Shown here: positions 50,489 through 61,965 of the stretch, piece after piece
How the letters are laid out: each line of letters opens with the position of its first letter
Numbering within the stretch: the stretch's first letter is position 1
Origin: JAGQRJ01 sp041402045
GTDB lineage: Bacteria; Planctomycetota; J058
NCBI GenBank assembly: GCA_041402045.1
Contig: JAWKSZ010000006.1
Span: forward strand, 62,001-126,000
DNA: 64,000 bases
Reading direction: 5' to 3'
The notes under the pieces: generated by a model
Database searches by the model: none
The model's input: the letters and a program-made list of their open reading frames with translations, nothing else
What the model was told of the DNA's origin: nothing
Program-made: the position numbers and the translations under genes

Positions 50489-52249
50489 GTGGTCCGCCTG
50501 CTGCTCCTCCTCACACTCTTCTGCTCGCCTTGGGCGATCGCGGGTCGCTACTGGCCGCGGCGCCCGGTCTACGCGATCTCGAGCGACGGTCGCTACGAGC
50601 TCCTGTTCCTGCCAAAGGAGCAGGAGTTCCGGCTGACGCGGCTCGGTAGTCCGCTGCCGCCTCAGGACGGGACCCTCTTCACGCTGAACTACTCGATTCG
50701 GGACCTCCGCCCGGACGACGAGGTGTTGGCGTCGGGCGTCTGTCCTCCTGCCGAATGGGCCTGCTGCCTCCCCGCTGGCAGGGGCTTCGTGCTCGCGCTC
50801 CAGGGCCAGCCCTCGTGGGCCTTCAAGCGCTTCGCCGGAGACGGGGCCGAGCTCTGGACGCTCGACTTCGAGGCGGCGCTTGCGCCACACGAGCGTTGCC
50901 CTTCGCCGCACCAAGACAACCTGCGCCTCCGCGATCAGTGGGTCGACGGCGACACCCTGGTCGTAGTGTTCGACGGCCGCGAGCAGCCGGGGCTCGTCGC
51001 CTTCGACGTCGATACAGGCGCACGGGTGCCCGTCCCCGCTCACGCGCTCGCCCGCCGAATTGCGGCGCCGGACGGGATCGGACTCGAGGACTACATGCCC
51101 GCCTGGGCCGCGTTGACCTGCCCCGACCCCGCGGCGGTCGACGCTGCCGGGGAGACCTGGTTCCGCGTGCGGTCGCCGAAGGCCCAGGTCGCGGTTGCCG
51201 TACTCCTGGCCCACCACGGCGACGAGCGGGCGCGCGACTTCCTGCGCGAGTTCGTGTCGCAGCCCGTACCGAGGGAGGACTACTGGACATTCATAGGTCG
51301 GGAGTGGGATCCCCGGTTCAGGTTTCAATTCGAGCGCTTCCTGGCCTACCAATACGCCGTGGGCCTCCTCCCGTGGGCGTTCGAGCCTGAAGAGGCATGG
51401 AGGCGATTGCAGGCAGCAGAGCCACATGGACACCTAGGCCTAGCGCTCCCTTACGCCTACGCCCAGCTCGGCAGGCAGGGCCTGGCACGAGCCGTGACGC
51501 GCGAAGCGCTGGACCTCGACGCGTGGGCAGGTCACGATCCCCTGTGCGTTCCGCGAGGCGTCGATAGCGCTATGTGGCACCGGCACGACGACGCCGTGCA
51601 CCTGGGTCGCCTGCGGGAGGTGTTCCCGGACGTCGACCCGGTGAGCCGCGCCACGATCGCGTGGAGCCTCTGCTGCTACTCGGGCTTCGAGGCTCAGACC
51701 GTCCCCTTCCTCTTGCACGCGCTCAGCGACCCCGACCCGGAGGTGCGCGCCGTGGCCGCGGTAGCCCTGGTCGAGGTCGATTCCGCTCTGGCTCGGAATC
51801 AGGTGGGCGCGCTCGTCGCCGCCCAGGGCGCCGAGACCCCGGGGGTGAGCAAGCGGGCCCACGACGCCCTCGACGGGCTCGCCAAGGCCTTCGCCGCCGA
51901 CGGCACCCCCGCCTGGGCCGCGGTGCTGCAGGTGTATCGCGTGGAGGCCCTCGGCCTGGGGGCCGGAACGGCGGTGTGGTTCCTGCTGTGGGCCCTGGTG
52001 CCGCTGCCGCGGCCGCAGCGCTGGGGCCGACGGGCGATCGCGACCCTCGCCCTCGCGTCCCCTCCGATCCTCGTGGTCAGTTGGGCCGTGCTGCACTCCG
52101 TGGAGGCCCCCTGGACCGAACCGTTCCTGCGGCGCGGGCTGGCGGAGGGGGGCCTCAGCGCGCCGACGCTGGCCGTGGCGACCCTCGCGGGGGCGTGCGG
52201 GGTCCTGGCCCTGGCGGTGGTCCTCGGCGGGCGCCGGCGGCGCGCGTAA
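50489..52249 (+). CDS. Membrane protein with extracytoplasmic HEAT-like region
   Basis: A 586-residue protein with a signal peptide (LLLLLTLFCSPWAIAG). The first half is beta-rich, with WTLDFEAAL and VVVFDGREQPGLVAFDVDTG resembling propeller blades. About 340-460 is helical with HEAT-like words (SDPDPEVRAVAAVALVEVD). Two or three membrane helices end it (AVWFLLWALVPLPRP, LAVATLAGACGVLALAVVLG). Nine bases separate it from the upstream lipoprotein, suggesting a shared transcript. Function not recognised. Confidence 0.65.
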   Translation: MVRLLLLLTLFCSPWAIAGRYWPRRPVYAISSDGRYELLFLPKEQEFRLTRLGSPLPPQDGTLFTLNYSIRDLRPDDEVLASGVCPPAEWACCLPAGRGFVLALQGQPSWAFKRFAGDGAELWTLDFEAALAPHERCPSPHQDNLRLRDQWVDGDTLVVVFDGREQPGLVAFDVDTGARVPVPAHALARRIAAPDGIGLEDYMPAWAALTCPDPAAVDAAGETWFRVRSPKAQVAVAVLLAHHGDERARDFLREFVSQPVPREDYWTFIGREWDPRFRFQFERFLAYQYAVGLLPWAFEPEEAWRRLQAAEPHGHLGLALPYAYAQLGRQGLARAVTREALDLDAWAGHDPLCVPRGVDSAMWHRHDDAVHLGRLREVFPDVDPVSRATIAWSLCCYSGFEAQTVPFLLHALSDPDPEVRAVAAVALVEVDSALARNQVGALVAAQGAETPGVSKRAHDALDGLAKAFAADGTPAWAAVLQVYRVEALGLGAGTAVWFLLWALVPLPRPQRWGRRAIATLALASPPILVVSWAVLHSVEAPWTEPFLRRGLAEGGLSAPTLAVATLAGACGVLALAVVLGGRRRRA

Positions 52250-52353
52250 GCCCTTTCCCGGCCTCGCCTGGGTTCCTGCGTCGAAGTTGCAGAAGGTTGA
52301 CGGACGGGTGCGCGGCGCTGGCTAGCATGCGCCTGGGTTTCGAGGAGGGTCGT

Positions 52354-53868
52354 ATGCGCCGTTTCGTCGTGTTCTTCGCCGTGTTGGCCGTCGTGGCCAC
52401 GCCGCTGGTCGCGCTCGCCAAGGACGTGATCTACAAGGTCGACGGCGGCAAGCTCAAGGGCGATATCCTCCGCGAGAGCCGGAGCTCGGTCACGATCCGC
52501 ACCCTGGGCGGCACGGTGACCGTGCCCCGCACCGAGATCGCCAAGGTCGAGCGCGACGGCGATATCTTCCGCGCCTTCGACGAGAAGAAGGCCAAGCTCG
52601 AGAAGCGCCCCTCCGCCGAGGGATGGTTCGAGTTCGGCACCTGGTGCCAGCAGCAGGGCCTCTACCCCGAGGCGATCGACGCCTTCCACGAGACCCTGGC
52701 GCTGGACTCCGACCACGACGACGCGCGCTGGGAGCTGGGCTACCGCCGGCTCGCCGGGCGCTGGGTGACCACCAACGAGTACTTCGAGGCCAAGGGCTTC
52801 GTGCGCTACCAGGGCCGCTGGGTGACCCCCGCCGAGAAGGAGAACCTCGAGGCCGGGCTGGTCGAGGTCGACGGGCAGTGGGTGCGCGCCGAGGACGTGG
52901 AGCTCGACGACGCGCCCGTGGCCAGCGCGCGCCGCGAGGAGCGCCGCGAGCGCCCCACCCGCAGCGAGCCCGAGCGTCCGCGCTCGGGCGGCGCGACGTC
53001 GGAGCGCGAGAAGAAGCCCGCCCCCCGCGACCCCGCCGAACGCTGGCGCGGCGGCGCCGGCGCACCCCTGGGCGGCCAGGACGGCCCGCCGCTCTCCGAG
53101 GACGAGCGCGACGCCCAGCTCGAGGCGAACAAGCAGCAGGGCGGCTGGCAGATCGGCTACAAGTCGAAGTACTACGACTTCTACTCCAACGGCGACATGG
53201 ACGAGGTCAAGCTCTGGGCCGCGATCATGGACCTCATGTGCGAGGAGTACATCAAGATCTTCAAGTTCGAGGGCGAGATCACCCGGCCCTTCCCGATCCT
53301 GCTCTACGGCTCGCAGCAAGAGTTCATGAGCAAGACCAACAACGGCCCCGGCGTGGGCGGGTTCTACGACGGGCGCAAGATCGTGGCCTACCACAAGGAC
53401 CAGGGCGGCGGCCACGGCACCCTCTCGACCCTGTTCCACGAGGGCACCCACCAGTTCCAGGGCCTGGTCATGGGCCAGAACATGTGGCGCGCGCAGATCT
53501 GGCTGATCGAGGGCCTGGCGGTGTTCTTCGAGGCCTCCGAGGCCCAGGGCAAGCGCCTGCGCACGGGCACGATCCCCAAGGACCGCCTGGCCCACGTCAA
53601 GCGCGCCATGAACGGCGGGCAGTTCGTGCCCCTCGCCACCCTGATCCGCATGGAGCAGGCCCAGTTCGGCGCGCTGCACTACGCCCACGCCTGGAGCCTG
53701 ATCTACTTCCTGGTCAACGGCACCAAGGGCGGCAAGAAGCGGTTCATTGAGTACTGGGAGCAGGTCAAGGGCGGCCACCCCGACCAGGTGGGCCTGTTCG
53801 AGGAGCTGTTCAACAAGCCGATCGACGAGATCGAGGCGGCCTGGAAGAGCTACGTCCAAGGGCTCTGA
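52354..53868 (+). CDS. Secreted peptidase-MA-like metalloprotease (HExxH)
   Basis: From ATG 52354 (GAGGAGG six bases upstream) the protein has 504 residues. A signal peptide is followed by a 'GGKLKGDILRESRSSVTIRT' module (about 30-70), helical repeats (about 75-115), two short 'RWVTxxE' repeats (GRWVTTNEYFEAKGFVRYQG) and a charged linker. The gluzincin-like domain (about 250-490) has LFHEGTHQFQGLVMG (HEGTH), then IWLIEGLAVFFEA, where E is the third zinc ligand. Expected: a zinc protease acting in the periplasm or at the cell surface. Shares an upstream GCGCTGGC/TAGCATGCGCC string with the M1 peptidase gene. Confidence 0.8.
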   Translation: MRRFVVFFAVLAVVATPLVALAKDVIYKVDGGKLKGDILRESRSSVTIRTLGGTVTVPRTEIAKVERDGDIFRAFDEKKAKLEKRPSAEGWFEFGTWCQQQGLYPEAIDAFHETLALDSDHDDARWELGYRRLAGRWVTTNEYFEAKGFVRYQGRWVTPAEKENLEAGLVEVDGQWVRAEDVELDDAPVASARREERRERPTRSEPERPRSGGATSEREKKPAPRDPAERWRGGAGAPLGGQDGPPLSEDERDAQLEANKQQGGWQIGYKSKYYDFYSNGDMDEVKLWAAIMDLMCEEYIKIFKFEGEITRPFPILLYGSQQEFMSKTNNGPGVGGFYDGRKIVAYHKDQGGGHGTLSTLFHEGTHQFQGLVMGQNMWRAQIWLIEGLAVFFEASEAQGKRLRTGTIPKDRLAHVKRAMNGGQFVPLATLIRMEQAQFGALHYAHAWSLIYFLVNGTKGGKKRFIEYWEQVKGGHPDQVGLFEELFNKPIDEIEAAWKSYVQGL

Positions 53869-53938
53869 GGCGACGGCCTCCCTCCTTTCCCCCGACGGCG
53901 TGGTCCGCTAAACTCCCCTGCCAAAAGAGGGGGAATCC

Positions 53939-54646
53939 GTGAACTTCGTCTTGCGTGGGCTGTGCCTCACCGTCGCGCTGAGCGCTCTGGTCGGCTGCGC
54001 CGACCCGATCCCGGTCCACCACCAGGCCCTGGAGAACACCTACTACACCCGGGTGACCCTGCGCCCCGACGGGCCCGAGCTCTACTCGGCCGCCTACTAC
54101 GGGCTGCGCCCGGTCTACAAGCCGGGGACCGAGGTCCAGGTCCAGGAATACACCGAGGACTACGTCAAGCTCCTGGTCAACAAGATCCCCTACACCATGA
54201 ACCCGATCGGCGAGCCCTTCGGGATCGACGCCACCTCGATCGAGGGCTTCGTGGACAAGTTCTTCGTGCCCTCGCTCAGCGACCTGGGGCTGGTCGAGGC
54301 CGACCCCGACGCGGGCGCCGACGGCGGCGAGGACGAGGGCGACCCGGACGCCGGCCTGGAGGCGGGGGACAACCCGTTCGACCTCAGCGCCATGGACCGC
54401 GGCACCCGCTCGAACATTGACAACGGCAAGGCCGTGCAAGGCATGACCAAGGCCCAGGTGCTCATGGCCATGGGCCCCCCCGCGGAGATCAACTTCGGCG
54501 AGCCGGCGACCAACCTCACCCTGGACGCCCTCATGAGCGCGAACCGCTGGATCTACCACCGCAACGCGTTTTGCCGCTTCTTCTTCGGGATCTACCAGCA
54601 GGTCTACACCTTCGCCGACGGCAAGCTGACCACGATCCAGCGCTAA
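53939..54646 (+). CDS. Lipoprotein with a BamE-like C-terminal part
   Basis: A 235-residue lipoprotein (LSALVGC lipobox). YYTRVTLRPDGPELYSAAYY and YKPGTEVQVQEYTEDYVKLL form a beta-rich N-terminal domain. The middle is acidic (DPDAGADGGEDEGDPDAGLE). QGMTKAQVLMAMGPPAEI and RWIYHRNAFCRF match the BamE/SmpA 'GMTxxqVxxxMGxP...W.Y' pattern. GTG start after GAGGGGG. TAAACT at 53909-53914 may be the -10. Role unknown. Confidence 0.7.
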   Translation: MNFVLRGLCLTVALSALVGCADPIPVHHQALENTYYTRVTLRPDGPELYSAAYYGLRPVYKPGTEVQVQEYTEDYVKLLVNKIPYTMNPIGEPFGIDATSIEGFVDKFFVPSLSDLGLVEADPDAGADGGEDEGDPDAGLEAGDNPFDLSAMDRGTRSNIDNGKAVQGMTKAQVLMAMGPPAEINFGEPATNLTLDALMSANRWIYHRNAFCRFFFGIYQQVYTFADGKLTTIQR

Positions 54647-54717
54647 CCTCCGCGCTCGTCTGAAACTACACACGCTTCCGGGTTGCTGGCGCGGGCCGCG
54701 CGGGCCACACTGAGCCC

Positions 54718-56325
54718 GTGAGCGAGACGCCCGATCCCAACGAGCTCTCCCGGCGCATCGTCACCAAGATCGAGCGCAGCGCCACCGAGCTGCCCACGCA
54801 ACGCGGCAAGATCCGCGGGATCCGCTCCGACGACCTCAAGCGCCTGCTCGAGGACTCGCTGCGCCCCGAGCGCGACCGCTTCCGCGCCGAAGAGGAGCGC
54901 TACAAGCAGCGCCTGCGCGCGCTGGAGCGCGAGCTGGACGAGGTCCGCGCCCAGGGCGCCGAGACCCGCCGCCGCGAGCTCCCGCGCCTGGCCCAGCTCG
55001 TCGAGTCCGAGCGCTCGCGGGTCGAGTCCTTGCAGGGCGAGCTGCAGGGCATGGAGCAGAAGCTGCGCACGCGCGAGACCGAGCTCGAAGAGAGCAAGCG
55101 CATGCGCCGCGACACCGAGCGCCAGAGCGCGGCGCTGGTGCGCGAGCTCCACGACCTGCGCCAGTCCAGCTCGACGCAGCTCAACGAGGCCAGCAGCCAG
55201 GCCGAAGAGCTGCTCCTGACCCTCGACTCGCGGATCGCCGAGATCGAGCGCAAGCTCAGCGCGCGCGGCGACCTCGAGGCCACCCAGCAGATCGACCTCC
55301 GCGCGCGCAACGCGGCCCTCGCCGAGCAGGCCGCCCGGGTGCGCGCGCTCGAGGACGAGGTGTGGACCGCGCTGGAGGGCGCGACCCAGTCGGGCCAGGT
55401 CCGACGCCGGGTGCGCGAGGACCGGCGCAACGCGAGCGAGGACCCCGACCAGGCCCGGGTCCTGCTCCTGCGCGAGATCGTGCGTCGCCAGCACGAGCAG
55501 GAGGACCTCCTCGAGGAGATCCAGCTCACCCTGCAGAACTACGAAGCCCGGCTCATGTCCCTCGAGCACCGCCAGCGCGAGGGCGGAGGCGCCGAGGACC
55601 CCGGACCGAGCGAGGCCCTGCAGCTCCGGCTGGAGGCGCTGGAGGAGCGGCACACCGACGAGTCGGAGTGGATCGAACACCTCGAGCGTCGCCTGCAGGA
55701 GCTCGAGGTCGCGCGCCCGACCGACGACCGCTCCCGCGACGTGGCCCAGCGCACGGACCAGGCCCTCGCGGGGCTGGAGACGCTCCTGGCGCGGGCGCGC
55801 GGGGTCGACCTGCCCCCGCTGCCGACCGGGGCCGAGGCCGGGCCGCCGCCGCCGCGCTCGTTCACCGCGCCCCCGAGCGGCGTGCCCCCAGCGTCAGGCG
55901 CCTACGCGCTGCCCAAGGACCTCGGCGCCCTGGCCGCGCCGCCTCAGCCGCTCGAGGACGCCGACGAGGACGAGGACGAGGACGACGACGGCGAGGCCCC
56001 GTCGCGGGAGGCGCTGGAGAACACCTCGCACCTGACCCGGACCCTGGTGGCCTCCATGCGCGGGCAGTCCGGGATCAAGGACCTGCTGCGCGAAGCGCTC
56101 TACGCGGACTCCCCCGAGCTCGCCGCCGAGAACGGCGTCGAGCTCCCGGACGGCGGCTACTCCGCCGAGATCGAGCCGCCCTTCGCCGAGGTCCGCGAGC
56201 GCGCGATCCGGGCCTGCGAGGAGGGGATCTCGCTGCTCGAGTCCGAGGGCAAGGCCGCCGAGGCCAGCGGGATCAAGGAGCTCCTCGCCTGGCTCCACAG
56301 CACGCCCGACGCGGACGACGACTGA
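54718..56325 (+). CDS. Cytoplasmic coiled-coil protein, function unknown
   Basis: A 535-residue protein without signal or membrane helix. Residues about 45-300 are strong heptads rich in Glu, Arg and Leu (RFRAEEERYKQRLRALEREL; RQHEQEDLLEEIQLTLQNYE), then Pro-rich (about 365-405), a Glu/Asp block (LEDADEDEDEDDDGE) and a helical C-terminal domain (EVRERAIRACEEGISLLESE) of unknown type. GTG start at 54718. It may organise a cytoplasmic structure, but nothing in the context says which. Confidence 0.6.
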   Translation: MSETPDPNELSRRIVTKIERSATELPTQRGKIRGIRSDDLKRLLEDSLRPERDRFRAEEERYKQRLRALERELDEVRAQGAETRRRELPRLAQLVESERSRVESLQGELQGMEQKLRTRETELEESKRMRRDTERQSAALVRELHDLRQSSSTQLNEASSQAEELLLTLDSRIAEIERKLSARGDLEATQQIDLRARNAALAEQAARVRALEDEVWTALEGATQSGQVRRRVREDRRNASEDPDQARVLLLREIVRRQHEQEDLLEEIQLTLQNYEARLMSLEHRQREGGGAEDPGPSEALQLRLEALEERHTDESEWIEHLERRLQELEVARPTDDRSRDVAQRTDQALAGLETLLARARGVDLPPLPTGAEAGPPPPRSFTAPPSGVPPASGAYALPKDLGALAAPPQPLEDADEDEDEDDDGEAPSREALENTSHLTRTLVASMRGQSGIKDLLREALYADSPELAAENGVELPDGGYSAEIEPPFAEVRERAIRACEEGISLLESEGKAAEASGIKELLAWLHSTPDADDD

Positions 56326-56343
56326 GGCCCGCGCGCTCCGACG

Positions 56344-58842
<2,499 letters not shown>

Positions 58843-58970
58843 GGCAGCCCTCCCCGGGGTGCAACGTCCGGACGCGACGCGCAGGCTGCTGGCCCGGAGT
58901 GCACTCCACCCCACGCTGAGCATGCCTGGGCCAGGCCCTCGCGCCATAGTTCAGAGTACTGGTTCTCTCC

Positions 58971-58988
58971 AGGGGCGCTAGCGCCCCT
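58971..58988 (-). terminator. Palindrome over a stop codon
   Basis: AGGGGCGCTAGCGCCCCT is an 18-bp perfect palindrome that contains the TAG stop of the 898-residue gene (minus strand, 58978-58980). As RNA it gives a stable GC hairpin starting within the last two codons. It may terminate transcription or limit RNA decay between this gene and the downstream protease gene. Confidence 0.45.
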
Positions 58989-61674
58989 CCTGGGCCTCGC
59001 CCTCGGGGTCCCGGCGGAAATACTCGCGCACCACGCCCTCGTAGCTGGCCGGCACACGCTGCTGCTCCATGGCGCGCTCGACCCCCTCGAGGTTCACTTC
59101 GCGACCGGGGTCGAAGCCCACGAGCGCGGCGCGGCGGCCGATCCGGCGGGGGTGGCGCTCGATCCACTGCTCGACCCGCCGGCGCAGGTCGGGGTCGAGG
59201 TCGGCGAGGCGCTCGGTGACCCCCTCGGGCAGGGGCTCGACGTCGCCGGGCTCGGGGGCCGTGCCGCCGCCGTTTCCGGTCCCTCCCGCCCCCGCGACAC
59301 CCGAGGCCTCACCCTCCGCGGGCGCAGAGGCGCCTGCGACCGGGGAGGCGTCGCCCGACTCCCCGGGCTGACCCCCCGCGACCGACCCGCCAGCGGCCGC
59401 GCCCGAGCCCGCCGGCCTGGCGTGGTCGGGGCGGGTCCCTGCGCCCGTGGGCGGCGGGGCCCCGGTCGGGGCGTCGGGGCGGGTCCCCCCGGCGGCGGGT
59501 CGCGGAGACCCGGGGGCCGAGCCGTCCCGGGGCGGGCGCGGAGGGATCAGCTCCGCGAGCTGCTCGAGGAGCTTGGGGTCGGCGTTCCGCAGCTCCTCGG
59601 CCAGGCCCGGAGGCACGTTGGGCGGCGTGTCCGGCGGGCTGAGCTCGCTCGCCGCCTCCGCCACCTTCTTCAGCACCTCGGGGTCGAGCTGGGCGAGCTT
59701 CTCGCTGAGCCCCGGCGGGACCTCGTCGGGGAGCTGGGGCGGCTCGCCGGCGTTGGCGTCCCGGGCCAGCTCCATGAGGTCCTTGAGGGTCTCCTTGTCC
59801 ACCGTCTGCAGCAGCTCCTCGGCCAGGGAGCGCGCCAGGGGCGAGTCCAGCAGCGAGTCGGCGAGGGAGCGGTCGGGCGGCGGGCGGTCGGTGCGGCCCA
59901 AGGGGTCTCTCTGCGGCGGGCGGTCGGCCACCGGATCCTCGCGCGGCGGCTGCTCGCCTGCGTCTTGGGGCTGCTCGCCCTCCGCGACGGGCTGCTCGCT
60001 ACCGTCCGGCGGCTGCTCCCCGCCCTGCGGCTGCTCCCCGTCCTGCGGCTGCCCCCCGTCCTGCGGGGGGGTCCCTTCGGCCACCGGCTGCTCGCCACCG
60101 TCCTGCGGCTGCTCCCCGTCCCGCGGCGCGCTCCCCTCGGCCACCGGCTGCTCGCCACCGTCCGAGGGCTGCTCCCCGTCCCGCGGCTGCTCCCCGTCCT
60201 GCGGGGGGGTCCCTTCGGCCACCGGCGGCTCGCCACCGTCCTGCGGGTGCTCCCCACCCTGCGGCTCCCCGCCGTCCTGCAGGGGGGTCCCTTCGGCCAC
60301 CGGCGGCTCGCCACCGTCCTGCGGCTGCTCCCCGTCCCGCGGCGCGCTCCCCTCGGCCACCGGCAGCTCACCACCGTCCTGCGGCGCGCTCCCCTCGGCC
60401 ACCGGTTCACCGTCCTGCGGCGGGCTGAGCCGAGACTCGACCGCCGCCGCGTCCCCCGCGGGGCGCGCCTGAGCCAGGGCGCGCTCGAGGACCTCGCGCC
60501 GCTCCGTGGGGTCCAGGGCGTCGAGGGCGCTGGCGAGCTCGGGGTCCCGCGGGGCCTCGCCCTCCGTCCAGGCTTCGAGCTCCTCCGGCGACGCCGCGTC
60601 GAGGCGCTCCGCGAGGGCCTCGGGGTCGAGGGGCTCGGGGGGCGGCGCGCCGAACGCCTCGCGGAGCTCCTCCAGCGCGGCGCCGCTGCGGCGCAGCTCG
60701 TCGCCGGTGCGCTCGTCGACGTAGCGCGCGGGGAGCTGCGCCAGGGTGCGCTCGAGCTCCCCCAGCGCGGCGGCGGTGTCCTCTTCCAGCGTCGACGCCA
60801 CCTCGCGCAGCGCCCGAGCCAGCTCGGGGTCCCCGGCCTGGCTCGCGGCGGCCTCGAGGGCGTCCTGCAGCGCCTGGCGCTCCGCCGGGGTCTCGGGCGC
60901 GGTCGGGGCGCGCCCCTCGCGCACGAGCTGCTCGAGCCCCGGAGCCCGCTCGAGGATCCGACGCACGGCGGCGCGGCCAGCCACCCGGCGTCGCTCGGCG
61001 TCGAGCACGTCGCGCACGCCCCCCAGCCGCGCCAGGAGCTCGAGCTCGCCCAGCGGCTGCGCCTCGAGGTCGCGCTCGAGCTCGACCAGCCGCGCGCTGG
61101 CCTGGTGCAGCGCCGCGTTGCGCTGGTCGTCGGCGGCGCGGGCGAGGCGCCCGCTGAGGGCGTGGAGCGCGCCGAGGTCGCCGGAGTCGACCTCCACCGG
61201 CGCCGCCCCCGGCCGCGCCGGCTGCCAGCGCGGGAGCAGCGGGATCGCGCGGCTGACCCCGGCCGCCAGGAGCAGCACGCCGAGCAGCCAGCGCGCGTGA
61301 CCCAGGCGCCAAGGGACGGCCCGCCGCGCCACGAGGGCGCCCGCCGCGTCCTCCGCCTGAGCGTGGACGGAGGCGCCCCAGGGGCTCGCCGGGGGCAGCT
61401 CGAGGGCGGTCTGGAACAGCGCGCCGCGCCGCAGGGCCGCGTCGGCGACCTCGGCCAGGAGGCTCGCCGGTCGACGGCGGGTGGCCACGATCGCGGCCGC
61501 CAGGACCCCGACCCCCAGGCTGGGCAGCGCGTAGAGCCACAGGGGCCGGCTGGGGAGGAGGGCGGCGAGGAGCACCCCGGCCAGGCCGCCCCACGCGCCC
61601 CAACGCAGCGCCGCCGCGAGGCCCTCGACCCAGCGCAGCCGCCAGCGCAACCGATTCAGAGCAGACGCGAGCAC
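58978..61674 (-). CDS. Large membrane protein with a DGGEQP repeat region
   Basis: 898 residues from a GTG with little SD. Two membrane helices near the N-terminus (GGLAGVLLAALLPSRPLWLY; LPSLGVGVLAAAIVA), a third (ARWLLGVLLLAAGVSRAIPL), then a long helical region (about 165-410) of ERRRVAGRAAVRRILERAPG type. A 155-residue low-complexity block follows, made of VAEGTPPQDGEQPQDGGE-like units. The C-terminal part has repeated LDP/PEVLKKVAEAA motifs and a Gly/Ala/Pro block. The overall plan resembles DUF4175-type membrane proteins, but assignment is uncertain. Downstream genes on the same strand include a peptidase. Confidence 0.55.
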   Translation of the reverse strand: MLASALNRLRWRLRWVEGLAAALRWGAWGGLAGVLLAALLPSRPLWLYALPSLGVGVLAAAIVATRRRPASLLAEVADAALRRGALFQTALELPPASPWGASVHAQAEDAAGALVARRAVPWRLGHARWLLGVLLLAAGVSRAIPLLPRWQPARPGAAPVEVDSGDLGALHALSGRLARAADDQRNAALHQASARLVELERDLEAQPLGELELLARLGGVRDVLDAERRRVAGRAAVRRILERAPGLEQLVREGRAPTAPETPAERQALQDALEAAASQAGDPELARALREVASTLEEDTAAALGELERTLAQLPARYVDERTGDELRRSGAALEELREAFGAPPPEPLDPEALAERLDAASPEELEAWTEGEAPRDPELASALDALDPTERREVLERALAQARPAGDAAAVESRLSPPQDGEPVAEGSAPQDGGELPVAEGSAPRDGEQPQDGGEPPVAEGTPLQDGGEPQGGEHPQDGGEPPVAEGTPPQDGEQPRDGEQPSDGGEQPVAEGSAPRDGEQPQDGGEQPVAEGTPPQDGGQPQDGEQPQGGEQPPDGSEQPVAEGEQPQDAGEQPPREDPVADRPPQRDPLGRTDRPPPDRSLADSLLDSPLARSLAEELLQTVDKETLKDLMELARDANAGEPPQLPDEVPPGLSEKLAQLDPEVLKKVAEAASELSPPDTPPNVPPGLAEELRNADPKLLEQLAELIPPRPPRDGSAPGSPRPAAGGTRPDAPTGAPPPTGAGTRPDHARPAGSGAAAGGSVAGGQPGESGDASPVAGASAPAEGEASGVAGAGGTGNGGGTAPEPGDVEPLPEGVTERLADLDPDLRRRVEQWIERHPRRIGRRAALVGFDPGREVNLEGVERAMEQQRVPASYEGVVREYFRRDPEGEAQEGR
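59946..60411 (-). repeat. In-frame EQPQDGG/VAEG repeat block
   Basis: The coding strand repeats units of PVAEG(S/T)(A/P)P(Q/R)DG and (E/G)QPQDGGE in varying number and order. Units differ by multiples of three bases. The block is extremely rich in Gly, Glu, Gln, Pro and Asp and is expected to be disordered. Confidence 0.85.
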
Positions 61675-61965
61675 CCGTTCAGCCTAGCAGCCCTCCGCGC
61701 GCCGGGGCCTGGTTTCATGTTTCAGGGGGTCTGTCCCAGACCCCCTCTTTCAGGGGGCCTCTCCGAGGCCCCCTCGGGCTCGGGGCAAAGCCCCTCGCCC
61801 TCACCCCCAAGGGGCTCGCGCCCGGCTTCGCCGGGCGCTGCGCGCTCGCGGCTTAGCCGCTCGCAGGGCCGGCAGCATGAGGCGGCAGGCGGCGCCTCCG
61901 CGCCTTCGGCCGGCTTCGCCGGGTGCTGCGCGCTGATGGCTTCGCCTGGCGGCGCCCTTCGCCCG
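61675..61965. other. Non-coding gap occupied by the hairpin element
   Basis: No gene is supported in these 291 bases; the region is explained by composite hairpin copy B. The open plus-strand frame running through it (from 56377) is an antisense shadow of high-GC genes. Confidence 0.7.
61717..61935. repeat. Composite hairpin element, copy B
   Basis: A chain of perfect small hairpins: GGGGGTCTG-TCC-CAGACCCCC (61725-61745), AGGGGGCCTC-TCC-GAGGCCCCCT (61752-61774), GGGGC-AAA-GCCCC (61782-61794), GCGCCCGGC-TTC-GCCGGGCGC (61818-61838), GCGGC-TTA-GCCGC (61848-61860), CCGGC-TTC-GCCGG (61910-61922). Loops are three bases throughout. The left part is the reverse complement of copy A at 33753-33830. 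It fills most of the gap between the 898-residue gene and the CDGSH gene. Confidence 0.88.

Noticed and set aside
58930..58960. Promoter string like that of the cyclase gene (CATAGTTCAG versus TATAGTTCAG at 8400)
   Set aside because: It is in the plus orientation and faces no plus-strand gene start, so the resemblance is probably chance.
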